64,000 nt of DNA, taken from positions 1-64,000 of the forward strand of contig JAFZGA010000006.1 in the NCBI GenBank assembly GCA_017555585.1, written 5' to 3'. Shown piece by piece: positions 23,772-31,868 of the stretch (its first letter is position 1; every line of letters starts with the position of its first letter). The notes under the pieces were generated by a model. It saw only the letters and a list, made by a program, of their open reading frames with translations, had not been told where the DNA came from and ran no database searches. A program made the position numbers and the translations under genes. This DNA comes from Bacteroidaceae bacterium (GTDB lineage Bacteria > Bacteroidota > Bacteroidia > Bacteroidales > Bacteroidaceae).

Positions 23772-24326
23772 ATGCCACAAAAAATGGAAAAAGAAGATAT
23801 AGTATTTTCGAGAAACACCGTTGAATTCGTGACCGTAGCGGCCGAATTTTGCGCTTATCTTGAACGCACAAACGAGCACGACCGCAAGGAATTTGTCGAG
23901 ACATTACTCAAGTTGCTGCCTCTGTTGTACATCAAGGCACAAATGTTGCCTGACGAAGATAAAATAAGCGATGAGGACATGGAAGATTTCGTGACAGAGG
24001 ACAGTTACGAAGTTCTCCGCATGACCATTTTCGACCTGCTTGCCGACAAGGACTCATATCTGGACGTATTCGTTGCCGAAATGAAATACAGCGATACACC
24101 TGTAACAAAAAGCATTTCGGAAGATCTTGCCGACATTTACCAGGACATCAAGAACTTCGTCTGCCTCTTCCAACTCGGCATAAACGAAACCATGCACGAT
24201 GCCATAATCGAATGCAACGAACACTTCCAGCAATATTGGGGACAGACACTCGTAAATACATTGCGTGCATTGCACGACATAAGATACAGCACGAACCTGG
24301 ACGAAGAAGAGGAGGATAATGAGTAA
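23772..24326 (+). CDS. DUF5063 domain protein
   Basis: 184-residue soluble, acidic, helical protein (VEFVTVAAEFCAYLERTNEHDRKEF; LLKLLPLLYIKAQMLP; SEDLADIYQDIKNFV) of the DUF5063 family of Bacteroidota, whose function is unknown. It ends in an acidic DEEEEDNE tail. The next gene overlaps it by 8 bp, and the trio DUF5063, 3'-5' exonuclease, RlmI-like methylase forms one operon, which suggests a link with RNA or ribosome maturation. Confidence 0.85.
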   Translation: MPQKMEKEDIVFSRNTVEFVTVAAEFCAYLERTNEHDRKEFVETLLKLLPLLYIKAQMLPDEDKISDEDMEDFVTEDSYEVLRMTIFDLLADKDSYLDVFVAEMKYSDTPVTKSISEDLADIYQDIKNFVCLFQLGINETMHDAIIECNEHFQQYWGQTLVNTLRALHDIRYSTNLDEEEEDNE

Positions 24327-24900
24327 TTACTGCACACATATCGAAAAAAGTGCCATCAGCGCCATGCCCACAGTAGTGTTCGAGGGGCGCATTATAACAA
24401 TAGACACAGTTGAAGCTACGGACAAAGCCATGAAGGCATTATCCGGTGAAACACTTATAGGATTAGACACCGAGACACGTCCCTCATTCAAGAAAGGCGT
24501 ACAGCACAGCGTGTCGCTTATACAGCTATCCACCGCCGACACATGTTTTCTTATAAGATTAAACCGTGTCGACATGCCCGATTCATTGATTTCATTGCTT
24601 GAGAACAAGAACATAATCAAAGTAGGCATATCGTTGCACGACGACCTGCAAGCTTTGGGCAAACGTAAGAAATTCAAGCCAGAAGGATTCATTGACCTAC
24701 AGAAATATGTAAAGGAGTTCGGTATAGAAGACATGAGCCTGCAGAAGATTTTCGCAATAGTATTTGGCCAACGCATATCAAAGAGCCAGCAGCTCAGCAA
24801 CTGGGAAAACGACGTGCTTACCGACAAGCAGAAGGCATACGCGGCAACCGATGCATGGGCATGCCTGAAATTATACAACCAACTGAAACAAACAAAATAA
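24319..24900 (+). CDS. 3'-5' exonuclease domain protein (RNase D-like, DEDDy)
   Basis: All four acidic residues and the tyrosine of the DEDDy family are present: Asp50 and Glu52 (GLDTETRPSF), Asp108/109 (KVGISLHDDL), and Tyr174 with Asp178 (KAYAATDAWACLKLY). It lacks the HRDC domains of full RNase D, so at 193 aa it is a minimal exonuclease acting on RNA or DNA ends. Translation may be coupled to the upstream DUF5063 gene (8-bp overlap), and the RlmI-like gene follows after 7 bp. Confidence 0.9.
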   Translation: MSNYCTHIEKSAISAMPTVVFEGRIITIDTVEATDKAMKALSGETLIGLDTETRPSFKKGVQHSVSLIQLSTADTCFLIRLNRVDMPDSLISLLENKNIIKVGISLHDDLQALGKRKKFKPEGFIDLQKYVKEFGIEDMSLQKIFAIVFGQRISKSQQLSNWENDVLTDKQKAYAATDAWACLKLYNQLKQTK

Positions 24901-24907
24901 GAATAAT

Positions 24908-26089
24908 ATGGAAAAACATGTCATACTCAAGAAGGGCAAAGAGGAGTCATTACAACGTTTTCACCCTTGGATATTTTCAGGAGCGATCCAACGCATAAAC
25001 GGACAACCCGAAGAAGGTGATGTAGTTACCGTGTACACCAACGACCACCGTTTCATCGCACGTGGACATGTACAGGTAGGTAGCATCGCTGTACGCGTAC
25101 TCACATTCAATGACGAGCCTATCGACCAGCAATTCTGGAACAGACGTATTGCCACCGCATACGACCTTCGCGAGCGTACAGGCATATCGTCACGCGAGGA
25201 CAACAACACATACCGTCTTGTCCATGGCGAGGGCGACAACCTTCCAGGACTCATAATAGACATATATGGCGACACAGCCGTAATGCAGGCACACAGCGTG
25301 GGCATGCACGTAAGCCGCATGCAGATAGCCGATGCACTAAAAGAGGTTCTTGGTGACAAAATTAAGAACATATATTACAAATCGGATACCACACTCCCAT
25401 ACAAAGCCGACATCAACAAAGACAACGGCTATATCATGGGTGGCAATGCAAGCAACATCTCAACCGAATACGGACTAAAGTTCCACATCGACTGGCTACG
25501 CGGTCAAAAGACAGGTTTCTTTGTTGACCAACGCGAAAACCGTTCGTTGCTCGAGAAGTATGCAAAAGGACGCAAATTGCTCAACATGTTCTGTTACACA
25601 GGCGGTTTCTCAATTTACGCTTTGCGTGGAGGTGCTGAAATCGTACACTCTGTCGACAGCTCATCAAAGGCCATTGACCTTACAAATGCCAATGTAGAGA
25701 TAAACTTCCCAGGCGATACACGCCATCAGGCATACGCCGAGGACGCATTCGACTTCCTCGACCGTATGGGCAACAACTACAACCTTATAATACTTGACCC
25801 ACCCGCATTCGCCAAGCACCGCGACAGCCTGCGCAATGCACTTATAGGTTACCGTCGCCTGAATGCCAAGGCAATAGAGAAGATACAGCCAGGTGGAATC
25901 CTGTTCACATTCTCATGTTCGCAGGTTGTAAGCAAGGAGAATTTCCGTACAGCCGTGTTCACAGCCGCAGCCATGGCAAAACGCAACGTACGCATCCTAC
26001 ACCAGCTTACCCAGCCGGCCGACCACCCTGTGAACATATACCACCCCGAGGGCGAATACCTAAAAGGATTGGTACTTTACGTGGAATAA
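24908..26089 (+). CDS. rlmI: 23S rRNA methyltransferase, RlmI-like
   Basis: N-terminal PUA domain (about 1-75: ILKKGKEESLQRFHPWIFSGAI), a linker domain with HGEGDNLPGLIIDIY, and a C-terminal class I SAM methyltransferase with GFFVDQRENR, LLNMFCYTGGFSIYA (SAM binding), LIILDPPAFAKH and LFTFSCSQVV (the catalytic-cysteine motif). This is the architecture of RlmI, which makes m5C1962 in 23S rRNA. 393 aa matches. Third gene of the DUF5063-exonuclease-methylase operon. Confidence 0.9.
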   Translation: MEKHVILKKGKEESLQRFHPWIFSGAIQRINGQPEEGDVVTVYTNDHRFIARGHVQVGSIAVRVLTFNDEPIDQQFWNRRIATAYDLRERTGISSREDNNTYRLVHGEGDNLPGLIIDIYGDTAVMQAHSVGMHVSRMQIADALKEVLGDKIKNIYYKSDTTLPYKADINKDNGYIMGGNASNISTEYGLKFHIDWLRGQKTGFFVDQRENRSLLEKYAKGRKLLNMFCYTGGFSIYALRGGAEIVHSVDSSSKAIDLTNANVEINFPGDTRHQAYAEDAFDFLDRMGNNYNLIILDPPAFAKHRDSLRNALIGYRRLNAKAIEKIQPGGILFTFSCSQVVSKENFRTAVFTAAAMAKRNVRILHQLTQPADHPVNIYHPEGEYLKGLVLYVE

Positions 26090-26142
26090 ACAGCACAACA
26101 GGAATTTTCCATAAAAAACACACAACTTTTTAGACGCAAAGA

Positions 26143-26174
26143 TTTTGTCACATAAAAAATATTTACTACCTTTG
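26143..26174 (+). promoter_or_regulatory. Promoter of rpmE2
   Basis: TTTTG (26143-26147), a 19-bp spacer, and TACCTTTG (26167-26174): a textbook Bacteroidota promoter. The leader to the ATG at 26240 is about 60 nt. Confidence 0.8.
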
Positions 26175-26239
26175 CGCCCCGAAAGCCTATATACAGAATT
26201 TGTTAACGGCATATAAGAATTTTTAAATAATAAATAACA

Positions 26240-26494
26240 ATGAAAAAAGACATCCATCCCGCAGCTTATCGTCCGGTTGTATTCAAGGACATGTCAAATG
26301 GCGACTGTTTCCTATCACAGTCAACTTGCAACACAAAAGAGACTATCGAATTCGAAGGTGAAACTTATCCTTTGATCAAGCTTGAAATTTCTAACACTTC
26401 TCACCCATTCTACACAGGTAAGGCTAAGTTGGTCGACACAGCTGGTCGCGTAGACAAGTTCATGAGCCGCTACGGCAAGACTTTGAAGAAGTAA
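26240..26494 (+). CDS. rpmE2: 50S ribosomal protein L31, type B
   Basis: 84 residues, starting [22 protein letters not shown] and ending [11 protein letters not shown]. It has none of the CxxC zinc cysteines of the A-type (the only Cys residues are FLSQSTCN and DCF), so it is the zinc-independent (C-minus) form. Single gene with its own promoter and terminator. Confidence 0.95.
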   Translation: MKKDIHPAAYRPVVFKDMSNGDCFLSQSTCNTKETIEFEGETYPLIKLEISNTSHPFYTGKAKLVDTAGRVDKFMSRYGKTLKK

Positions 26495-26516
26495 TCGAAG
26501 TGAAAAAATATAAAAG

Positions 26517-26542
26517 AAGGTGTATTCAGTACACCTTTTTTT
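26517..26542 (+). terminator. Hairpin terminator
   Basis: AAGGTGTA-TTCAG-TACACCTT followed by a T-run, 22 bp after rpmE2. Confidence 0.85.
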
Positions 26543-26609
26543 ATGCCAATAAGCGAACAGCCACCAGACAATCCACAAGCCTCGATCAGCAGGACAAAAT
26601 ATACCGACT

Positions 26610-26981
26610 ATGGGAAGAAAGAAGTTTTCACAACGCGAAATAAGCATCATACGCAAATTACTAGGCAGAAAGATGGCCGGCAACCGCGCACAACAAAAGA
26701 TGGTACGCCACACACTGCGTACTGTATTCGAATTCAATATTTCCGACTTCAACATACAGGGAAAAGCATTCGGACAGGCCGATTTGGACGAATGTGTACG
26801 TCGTGGAAGAATACAGGTACTTGACGAAGCGACCATAGAAGCAATGAAGCTGCGCCACGCCGAAAAAAGACAACACGACGAAGCACTTGTCCAGGCAGAA
26901 GCCATCGCTGACGGCGAGGCCGTCGATTGGCAGAAAGTACTCGAAGAGTGGAACGAATACTACGCCAACAACCCGGAATAA
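26610..26981 (+). CDS. Conserved basic/helical protein of unknown function (123 aa)
   Basis: Starts MGRKKFSQREISIIRKLLGRKMAGNR, with a strongly basic N-terminal third that looks like a nucleic-acid-binding helix, followed by ISDFNIQGKAFGQADLDECVRRGRIQVLDE and an acidic helical tail ending WNEYYANNPE. No domain name comes to mind, but the coding pattern and the terminator after it indicate a real gene. A DNA- or RNA-binding role is a guess from charge. It starts 68 bp after the rpmE2 terminator. Confidence 0.7.
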   Translation: MGRKKFSQREISIIRKLLGRKMAGNRAQQKMVRHTLRTVFEFNISDFNIQGKAFGQADLDECVRRGRIQVLDEATIEAMKLRHAEKRQHDEALVQAEAIADGEAVDWQKVLEEWNEYYANNPE

Positions 26982-27023
26982 CCCCACGAAATCATTGGAT
27001 AAAACCAAAAACAGACCTTTTCA

Positions 27024-27065
27024 ACAACCGGCAGTGAGCAAAACAGCCACTGCCGGTTGTTTTTG
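27024..27065 (+). terminator. Hairpin terminator
   Basis: AACAACCGGCAGTG-loop-CACTGCCGGTTGTTTTT, a strong stem with a T-run. Confidence 0.85.
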
Positions 27066-27079
27066 TTATCAAAAATACC

Positions 27080-27087
27080 TATCTTCG
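27080..27087 (+). promoter_or_regulatory. -7 promoter box of the DUF4199 operon
   Basis: TATCTTCG, 24 bp before ATG 27111 and directly after the terminator of the preceding gene. Confidence 0.55.
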
Positions 27088-27110
27088 CAAATTAAAGCAA
27101 ACGAAAGACA

Positions 27111-27650
27111 ATGAATACCCAAACAAATAAAGAGTTCTACCAGAACGCAATGCGCAATGGAACAATACTGGGCGCGGTGTGGAGCATCATGTACCTATTG
27201 CTGTTCGCAGGAACAACAAACATGTTGTCAATATTCACATGCCTTGTATTATACTTCACCTCACCATTCATTGCTGCAAAACTTGCGATAAAGTTCCGCC
27301 GTAATGAGTGCGAAAACCGAATGGGTTATATGCAGGCATGGACATTTGTTTTTTACATGTACATATGTGCAACACTGTTGAGCGCACTTGTTTCGTACAT
27401 ATATTTCCGTTTCTTTGACGAAGGAGCATTCTTCATGTCGCTACAGAACATGCTCAATGAGAGCATGAAAATTGCCGGGGCCGACGAACTGATGACACAG
27501 CAGATAAAAGAGACACAAAACATAATAGACAACGCAACAACAGGCAGTTTTGTATGGCAGATAATGAACAATAACCTCGTAAGTTCCACTATCATGCCAT
27601 TGGTAATAGCCATTTTTGTCAAGAAGAACGATAAACAAGCAAAAGAATAA
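27111..27650 (+). CDS. DUF4199 integral membrane protein
   Basis: 179 residues with four predicted membrane segments (about 17-35, 38-55, 75-98 and 150-168), and the NGTILGAVWSIMYLLLF opening and GYMQAWTFVFYMYICATLLSALVSYIYF region typical of DUF4199 in Bacteroidota. Function unknown. It sits 3 bp before a family 2 glycosyltransferase, a pairing common in this order, so the two may act in the same envelope pathway. Confidence 0.85.
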   Translation: MNTQTNKEFYQNAMRNGTILGAVWSIMYLLLFAGTTNMLSIFTCLVLYFTSPFIAAKLAIKFRRNECENRMGYMQAWTFVFYMYICATLLSALVSYIYFRFFDEGAFFMSLQNMLNESMKIAGADELMTQQIKETQNIIDNATTGSFVWQIMNNNLVSSTIMPLVIAIFVKKNDKQAKE

Positions 27651-27653
27651 TAT

Positions 27654-28604
27654 ATGGACATTTCTGTTATCATACCGCTTTACAATGAAGCCGAGTCGCT
27701 CCCCGAACTGACATCGTGGATTGAACGTGTAATGGCTGAAAACAGTTTTACATATGAAATAATTTTCATAAACGACGGTAGCACCGACAACTCATGGGAA
27801 GTCATTGAGCAGCTAAAGGAGAAGAACGACAACATACATGCAATAAAGTTCCGCCGCAACTATGGCAAATCACCGGCTCTGTACTGCGGTTTTGAACGCG
27901 CCAAGGGAGATGTTGTAATAACAATGGATGCCGACCTACAGGACAGTCCGGACGAGATCAAGCCATTGTATGACATGATAACAAAAGAGGGATACGACCT
28001 TGTTTCGGGCTACAAGAAGAAACGCTACGACCCACTGAGCAAAACAATCCCCACCAAACTGTTCAATGCAACAGCACGCAAGGTGTCCGGCATAAAGAAC
28101 CTGCACGACTTCAACTGCGGACTCAAGGCATACCGCAACGAAGTCGTAAAGAACATCGAGGTCTATGGCGACATGCACCGCTACATCCCTTATCTCGCAA
28201 AGAATGCAGGATACGACAAGATTGGCGAGCGTGTGGTACAGCACCAGGCACGCAAATACGGTAAAAGCAAGTTCGGAATAAGCCGCTTCTTTCATGGATA
28301 CCTCGACCTCATGTCACTTTGGTTCCTTGCAAGATTCAGCTATCGCCCAATGCATATTTTCGGCCTTTGGGGCTCATTGATGTTCTTCATAGGATTCATA
28401 GCTGCAATAGTGGTCGGTGGAAGCAAACTGTATGCATTGGCAAACTGCATGCCGAGCCGACTTGTCACCGACTCACCCTACTTCTACATATCACTCACCA
28501 TGATGATCTTAGGAACACAGCTGTTCCTGACCGGCTTTGTCGCAGAACTTGTAAGCCGCACATCGCAAGAGAGAAACAGATACAACATTTCAAAAGAGAT
28601 ATGA
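27654..28604 (+). CDS. Family 2 glycosyltransferase, polyprenyl-phosphate sugar synthase type
   Basis: GT-A fold with VIIPLYNEAESLPEL, INDGSTDNSWE and MDADLQDSPDE (the DxD-type metal site), followed by two C-terminal membrane helices (about 230-255 and 270-295). This is the layout of GtrB/ArnC/DPM-like enzymes that move a sugar from a nucleotide donor to undecaprenyl phosphate at the inner membrane. The sugar is not predictable. Second gene of the operon beginning with DUF4199; its stop overlaps the next start (ATGA). Confidence 0.9.
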   Translation: MDISVIIPLYNEAESLPELTSWIERVMAENSFTYEIIFINDGSTDNSWEVIEQLKEKNDNIHAIKFRRNYGKSPALYCGFERAKGDVVITMDADLQDSPDEIKPLYDMITKEGYDLVSGYKKKRYDPLSKTIPTKLFNATARKVSGIKNLHDFNCGLKAYRNEVVKNIEVYGDMHRYIPYLAKNAGYDKIGERVVQHQARKYGKSKFGISRFFHGYLDLMSLWFLARFSYRPMHIFGLWGSLMFFIGFIAAIVVGGSKLYALANCMPSRLVTDSPYFYISLTMMILGTQLFLTGFVAELVSRTSQERNRYNISKEI

Positions 28605-29098
28605 TAAGAAAAGCAACAACAGCAGTGGTGGCTATACTGCTTGCCGTATGCGCATTGATTGCAGGCAGCTGCGACAGCGGATACGAGTGCGGTATAGAAA
28701 AGACATCGTACAACAGGATAAAATTCTACAACATCGACGAAAACAACATTGAAAGCGAATACAGTTTTCCTGAAGTCATCACGGTTTCGCTCATCGTAAA
28801 CGGCGAGGATTCCATTGTCATAAACCATTTGAAAAATGCCACAGACCTGAAGCTGCCGATAAGCTACACCAATGCATGTGACACCGTTGTATTCAGCTAC
28901 GACAATAACGCCACCGACACCCTATATATAAAGCATGAGAATTACCCCTATTTCATCTCTATGGAGTGCGGATTAGCAATGTATCATAGATTGCTGGACG
29001 TAACATACACAAACGCATTCATTGATTCAGTTGCCATAATAAACGACTACGTCAATTTCGACAACAATGAGAATATTAAGCTATATCTTGTTCAGTAG
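28601..29098 (+). CDS. DUF6452-like lipoprotein
   Basis: 165 residues with a lipoprotein signal (MIRKATTAVVAILLAVCALIAGSC, lipidated Cys24) and a single beta-rich domain (YNRIKFYNIDENN; PEVITVSLIVNGEDS; SYDNNATDTLYIKH). The layout and its pairing with a DUF6048-like gene fit the DUF6452 family of Bacteroidales; function unknown. The ATG overlaps the glycosyltransferase stop codon. The longer frame open from 28319 lies inside the glycosyltransferase gene and is not coding there. Confidence 0.75.
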   Translation: MIRKATTAVVAILLAVCALIAGSCDSGYECGIEKTSYNRIKFYNIDENNIESEYSFPEVITVSLIVNGEDSIVINHLKNATDLKLPISYTNACDTVVFSYDNNATDTLYIKHENYPYFISMECGLAMYHRLLDVTYTNAFIDSVAIINDYVNFDNNENIKLYLVQ

Positions 29099-29771
29099 CA
29101 TTCTTTTGCTTACTCCTGCAACAGTACAGGCACAAAAGACCGAAAAGGAAGAGAAGAACGATACAGAATACAAATTCTTCTCGTTCAACGGCATAGGTAT
29201 ACAAGCCGATCTTTTCGGATATATATACTCCCTGATAGGTGAATACACATACGCCGAAGGAGCAATAGAGGCAAACATCGGCAACAAACTCTACCCTATT
29301 GCCGAAGTCGGTTACGGTTGGTGCAACTATACCGAGGAGACAAACAGAATGAACTACAGGACATCCGCACCATACTACAAGGTAGGTTTCAACTATAATT
29401 TCTACACAAAAAAGGATAATCCCAACCCTAAAAACTACATATATGGTTTGGTACGCGTTGGTTGGTGCAATTTCAAATACGACATTGATACGCCCGAAAT
29501 AACCGACCCTGTATGGGGTGACAAGACAGCGCTGAACCTAAGCAATGCCGACGGAGCAAGCATATGGGCTGAAATTGGCGCAGGAATAAAGGTAAAGATT
29601 GCCAAAGGATTCCACATGGGTTGGAGTGTACGCTATAAATTTAGATTTACAGAGAAGAGTACCCCCTATTCAAAGATGTGGTACATTCCTGGATTCGGAA
29701 TCAACAAAAGCACATGCTTCGGCGGCACATACAGTCTAATCTATGATATTCCTTTTAAGAAACAAAAATAA
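29067..29771 (+). CDS. DUF6048-like outer-membrane beta-barrel protein
   Basis: Signal peptide MRILSYILFSSILLLTPATVQAQ, then about 210 residues of alternating beta-strands with aromatic ends (GIQADLFGYIYSLIGEYTYAEGAIEANIGNKLYPIAEVGYGW; YYKVGFNYNFY; GLVRVGWCNFKYD; HMGWSVRYKFRF), ending in strands typical of small outer-membrane barrels. It starts 32 bp before the end of the DUF6452-like gene, so the two proteins are probably made together and may form a complex of an OM barrel with a lipoprotein. Confidence 0.75.
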   Translation: MRILSYILFSSILLLTPATVQAQKTEKEEKNDTEYKFFSFNGIGIQADLFGYIYSLIGEYTYAEGAIEANIGNKLYPIAEVGYGWCNYTEETNRMNYRTSAPYYKVGFNYNFYTKKDNPNPKNYIYGLVRVGWCNFKYDIDTPEITDPVWGDKTALNLSNADGASIWAEIGAGIKVKIAKGFHMGWSVRYKFRFTEKSTPYSKMWYIPGFGINKSTCFGGTYSLIYDIPFKKQK

Positions 29772-29796
29772 AGAATGAAAAACCAAGTATTCAAGA

Positions 29797-29887
29797 AATC
29801 CTGTTCCTTATTTTTCTTATAACAAAACAAAAAACATGAATAACAGACTCAATTTCTGGAAAATCCTATTCCTTATTTTTCTTATAA
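29797..29887 (+). repeat. 26-bp direct repeat around the apbE start
   Basis: Positions 29797-29822 and 29862-29887 are identical except for one base (AATCCTGTTCCTTATTTTTC versus AATCCTATTCC...). The second copy lies inside the apbE signal-anchor codons. The first copy lies in a 16-codon frame that begins with ATG at 29775 and resembles the apbE N-terminus, so this looks like a small tandem duplication of the 5' end of the gene. Confidence 0.7.
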
Positions 29888-30849
29888 TAGGAACCGTATA
29901 TATACTGGGTAAGCAAAAGACATACATAACAAGCAGCGGTAAGATATTCGGAACTTTTTACAACATAACGTACAGTAATGAAACCGACCTGCATAACGAG
30001 ATAAGGAGCACACTTATGCAAGTGGACAACTCACTCTCGCCATTCAATAAGGAATCTGTAATAACAGCAATAAACAATAACACCTGTTTTGTTCCCGACA
30101 GTATGTTCATTCATGTGTTCACACTTGCACAGAGCATTTCTTCAAAGACAGATGGAGCATTTGACATAACTGTTGCACCTCTTGTCAACGCATGGGGGTT
30201 CGGCTTCAAAAAAGGTATTATACCCGACAGTACGACCATCGATTCACTACGTCAGTTCATTGGTTATAACACAGTTACAGCAACATTTGACAGAATAGAC
30301 AAACAACACCCACAGACTATGCTTGACTGCAGTGCCATAGCCAAAGGATACGGTTGCGATGCTGTTGCAGCCACACTTGATGCCCACGGGATAGAGAACT
30401 ATATGATTGAGATTGGAGGAGAGGTGGTTACCAAAGGAAAAAACAGCAAAGGGGAATTATGGACCATTGGTATAAGCAAGCCAATCGAGAACCCGACAAT
30501 AGGTAGCAATAGTCTGCACGAAATTATCAGCATTTCGGGCAAGAGCATGGCAACATCGGGCAACTACCGCAACTTCCGCGAGGAAAACGGACGAAAGATA
30601 GCCCACACCATAGACCCCCGTACAGGATACCCTGTACAACACTCCCTACTCAGCGCAACGGTAATTGCCGATAACTGCGCTACAGCTGATGCATGGGCGA
30701 CTGCGTTTATGGTAATGGGGCTTGAAAAGGCAATGGAAATGTGCAATAGCGAAGAGCGCATAGACGCATACTTCATCTACAGCGACGAGAACGGAACATT
30801 CAAGACTGCCGAAACCCCGGGCATGAAAAAGTATCATTTGAAGAGATGA
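29836..30849 (+). CDS. apbE: FAD:protein FMN transferase
   Basis: Attaches FMN covalently to Thr/Ser of periplasmic flavoproteins such as NqrB, NqrC and RnfG. Visible motifs: DGAFDITVAPLVNAWGFG, DCSAIAKGYGCDAVA, NYMIEIGGEVVTKG, the SGNYRNF segment (canonical SGDYER), and HTIDPRTGYP plus ATADAWATAFMVMG with the magnesium site. An N-terminal hydrophobic segment (residues 9-25) anchors the protein to the membrane, without a clear lipobox. 337 aa is normal. No Nqr/Rnf genes are in the window. Terminated by the palindrome at 30854-30909. Confidence 0.93.
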   Translation: MNNRLNFWKILFLIFLIIGTVYILGKQKTYITSSGKIFGTFYNITYSNETDLHNEIRSTLMQVDNSLSPFNKESVITAINNNTCFVPDSMFIHVFTLAQSISSKTDGAFDITVAPLVNAWGFGFKKGIIPDSTTIDSLRQFIGYNTVTATFDRIDKQHPQTMLDCSAIAKGYGCDAVAATLDAHGIENYMIEIGGEVVTKGKNSKGELWTIGISKPIENPTIGSNSLHEIISISGKSMATSGNYRNFREENGRKIAHTIDPRTGYPVQHSLLSATVIADNCATADAWATAFMVMGLEKAMEMCNSEERIDAYFIYSDENGTFKTAETPGMKKYHLKR

Positions 30850-30853
30850 ATAT

Positions 30854-30909
30854 ATCAATAAAACAGCAGAATCAGGTTGCATGCAACCTGATTCTGCTGT
30901 TTTATTGAT
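30854..30909. terminator. 56-bp perfect palindrome, bidirectional terminator
   Basis: The arms (28 bp each, centre GGTTGCA-TGCAACC) are completely complementary with no loop, ending in T-runs on both strands. It lies between apbE (+) and marC (-). Confidence 0.9.
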
Positions 30910-30920
30910 TATTGTCTTTG

Positions 30921-31535
30921 TCAATTCGCTGTTTCCGATATCTGGCTTATAAGATATGAAAGGTTTGATGTAAACAGTTTCACCGAAATTGCAAGAAGGA
31001 TAATACCAAAGAACTTGCGTGTAAAATATATACCGCCTTTACCAAGCAACCTCTGAAGGAAAGCTGTTGCACTGAGCATAGCAAACACCACAACGGCATT
31101 CAACACAAGCGCAAAAAGGATATTCACCGAAGCATACTCAGCTTTGAGCGAAAGCAGGGTTGTAAACGAACCTGCACCGGCAAGCAGAGGGAATACAACA
31201 GGAACCATTGTAGCATTGTTGGCGGCTATAGACGAATCCTTGAAAATCTCGATGTCAAGCACCATCTCAATGGCCATAAGGAATATAATGAGCGCACCGG
31301 CAACGGCAAACGAGTTTATATCCACTCCAAAGAGATTGAGAATCCAGTCACCCACAAAGAAGAAAAGAAACATCAGAGAGAATGAATAGAGTACAGCCTT
31401 GATAGGATTGATTATTTTACCCTTGTCACGTATCGACAATATTATCGGCATGATTCCTATAGGGTCAATAACTGCAAAAAGCACGATGAATGCGCTGAAA
31501 AATTCAACCGTATTGAATAAAGAAAAGAATTCCAT
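30921..31535 (-). CDS. marC: MarC-family (UPF0056) integral membrane protein
   Basis: 204 residues with six predicted membrane segments and family motifs VLFAVIDPIGIMPIILS, AGALIIFLMAIEM and VFPLLAGAGSFTTLLSL. MarC proteins are inner-membrane proteins once linked to antibiotic resistance, a claim later withdrawn; the transported substrate is unknown. Single gene with its own promoter (31561-31568). Confidence 0.92.
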   Translation of the reverse strand: MEFFSLFNTVEFFSAFIVLFAVIDPIGIMPIILSIRDKGKIINPIKAVLYSFSLMFLFFFVGDWILNLFGVDINSFAVAGALIIFLMAIEMVLDIEIFKDSSIAANNATMVPVVFPLLAGAGSFTTLLSLKAEYASVNILFALVLNAVVVFAMLSATAFLQRLLGKGGIYFTRKFFGIILLAISVKLFTSNLSYLISQISETAN

Positions 31536-31560
31536 AATTATACAAGACTGTTTAATTCTG

Positions 31561-31568
31561 CAAAACTA
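31561..31568 (-). promoter_or_regulatory. -7 promoter box of marC
   Basis: TAGTTTTG on the minus strand, 25 bp before the marC ATG. Confidence 0.55.
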
Positions 31569-31752
31569 CATTTTATATGACAAAAAAACAAGAAAAAGAG
31601 AAAACTGTTTAATCAGCCACCTTTTTGGTTAGTGATAGTCATAATGTCATAGGTAGGATTGCAAAAAGAAAAAAAATGAGATCATTTTGAACAATTTGTT
31701 TAAAAATTTGCTTAAAGACATGAATTTTTTCTTTAAAAAAAGCAATAAAACA

Positions 31753-31782
31753 TTTGTTATATATATAATGTATGTAACTTTG
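31753..31782 (+). promoter_or_regulatory. Promoter of the pilus operon
   Basis: TTTG (31753-31756), an 18-bp spacer and TAACTTTG (31775-31782). The leader is about 80 nt and the 150 bp before it are extremely AT-rich with A- and T-tracts, suggesting DNA bending or an invertible or regulated promoter region. No flanking inverted repeats diagnostic of phase variation were seen. The rest of 31570-31750 holds no gene. Confidence 0.7.
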
Positions 31783-31868
31783 TAGGTAGAATATATGCAA
31801 AATTTTGTAAGCAATACATAAAATTTCAAAAAAAAGAAATTCTATTTACTGAATTATACTTGAAAAAC

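Noticed and set aside
28319..28600. 5' part of the 259-codon frame containing the DUF6452-like protein
   Set aside because: Out-of-frame overlap with the glycosyltransferase; the lipoprotein signal begins at 28601.
31570..31868. Phase-variable (invertible) promoter before the pilus operon
   Set aside because: The region is AT-rich and strongly resembles such promoters, but no pair of flanking inverted repeats or nearby invertase gene was seen.
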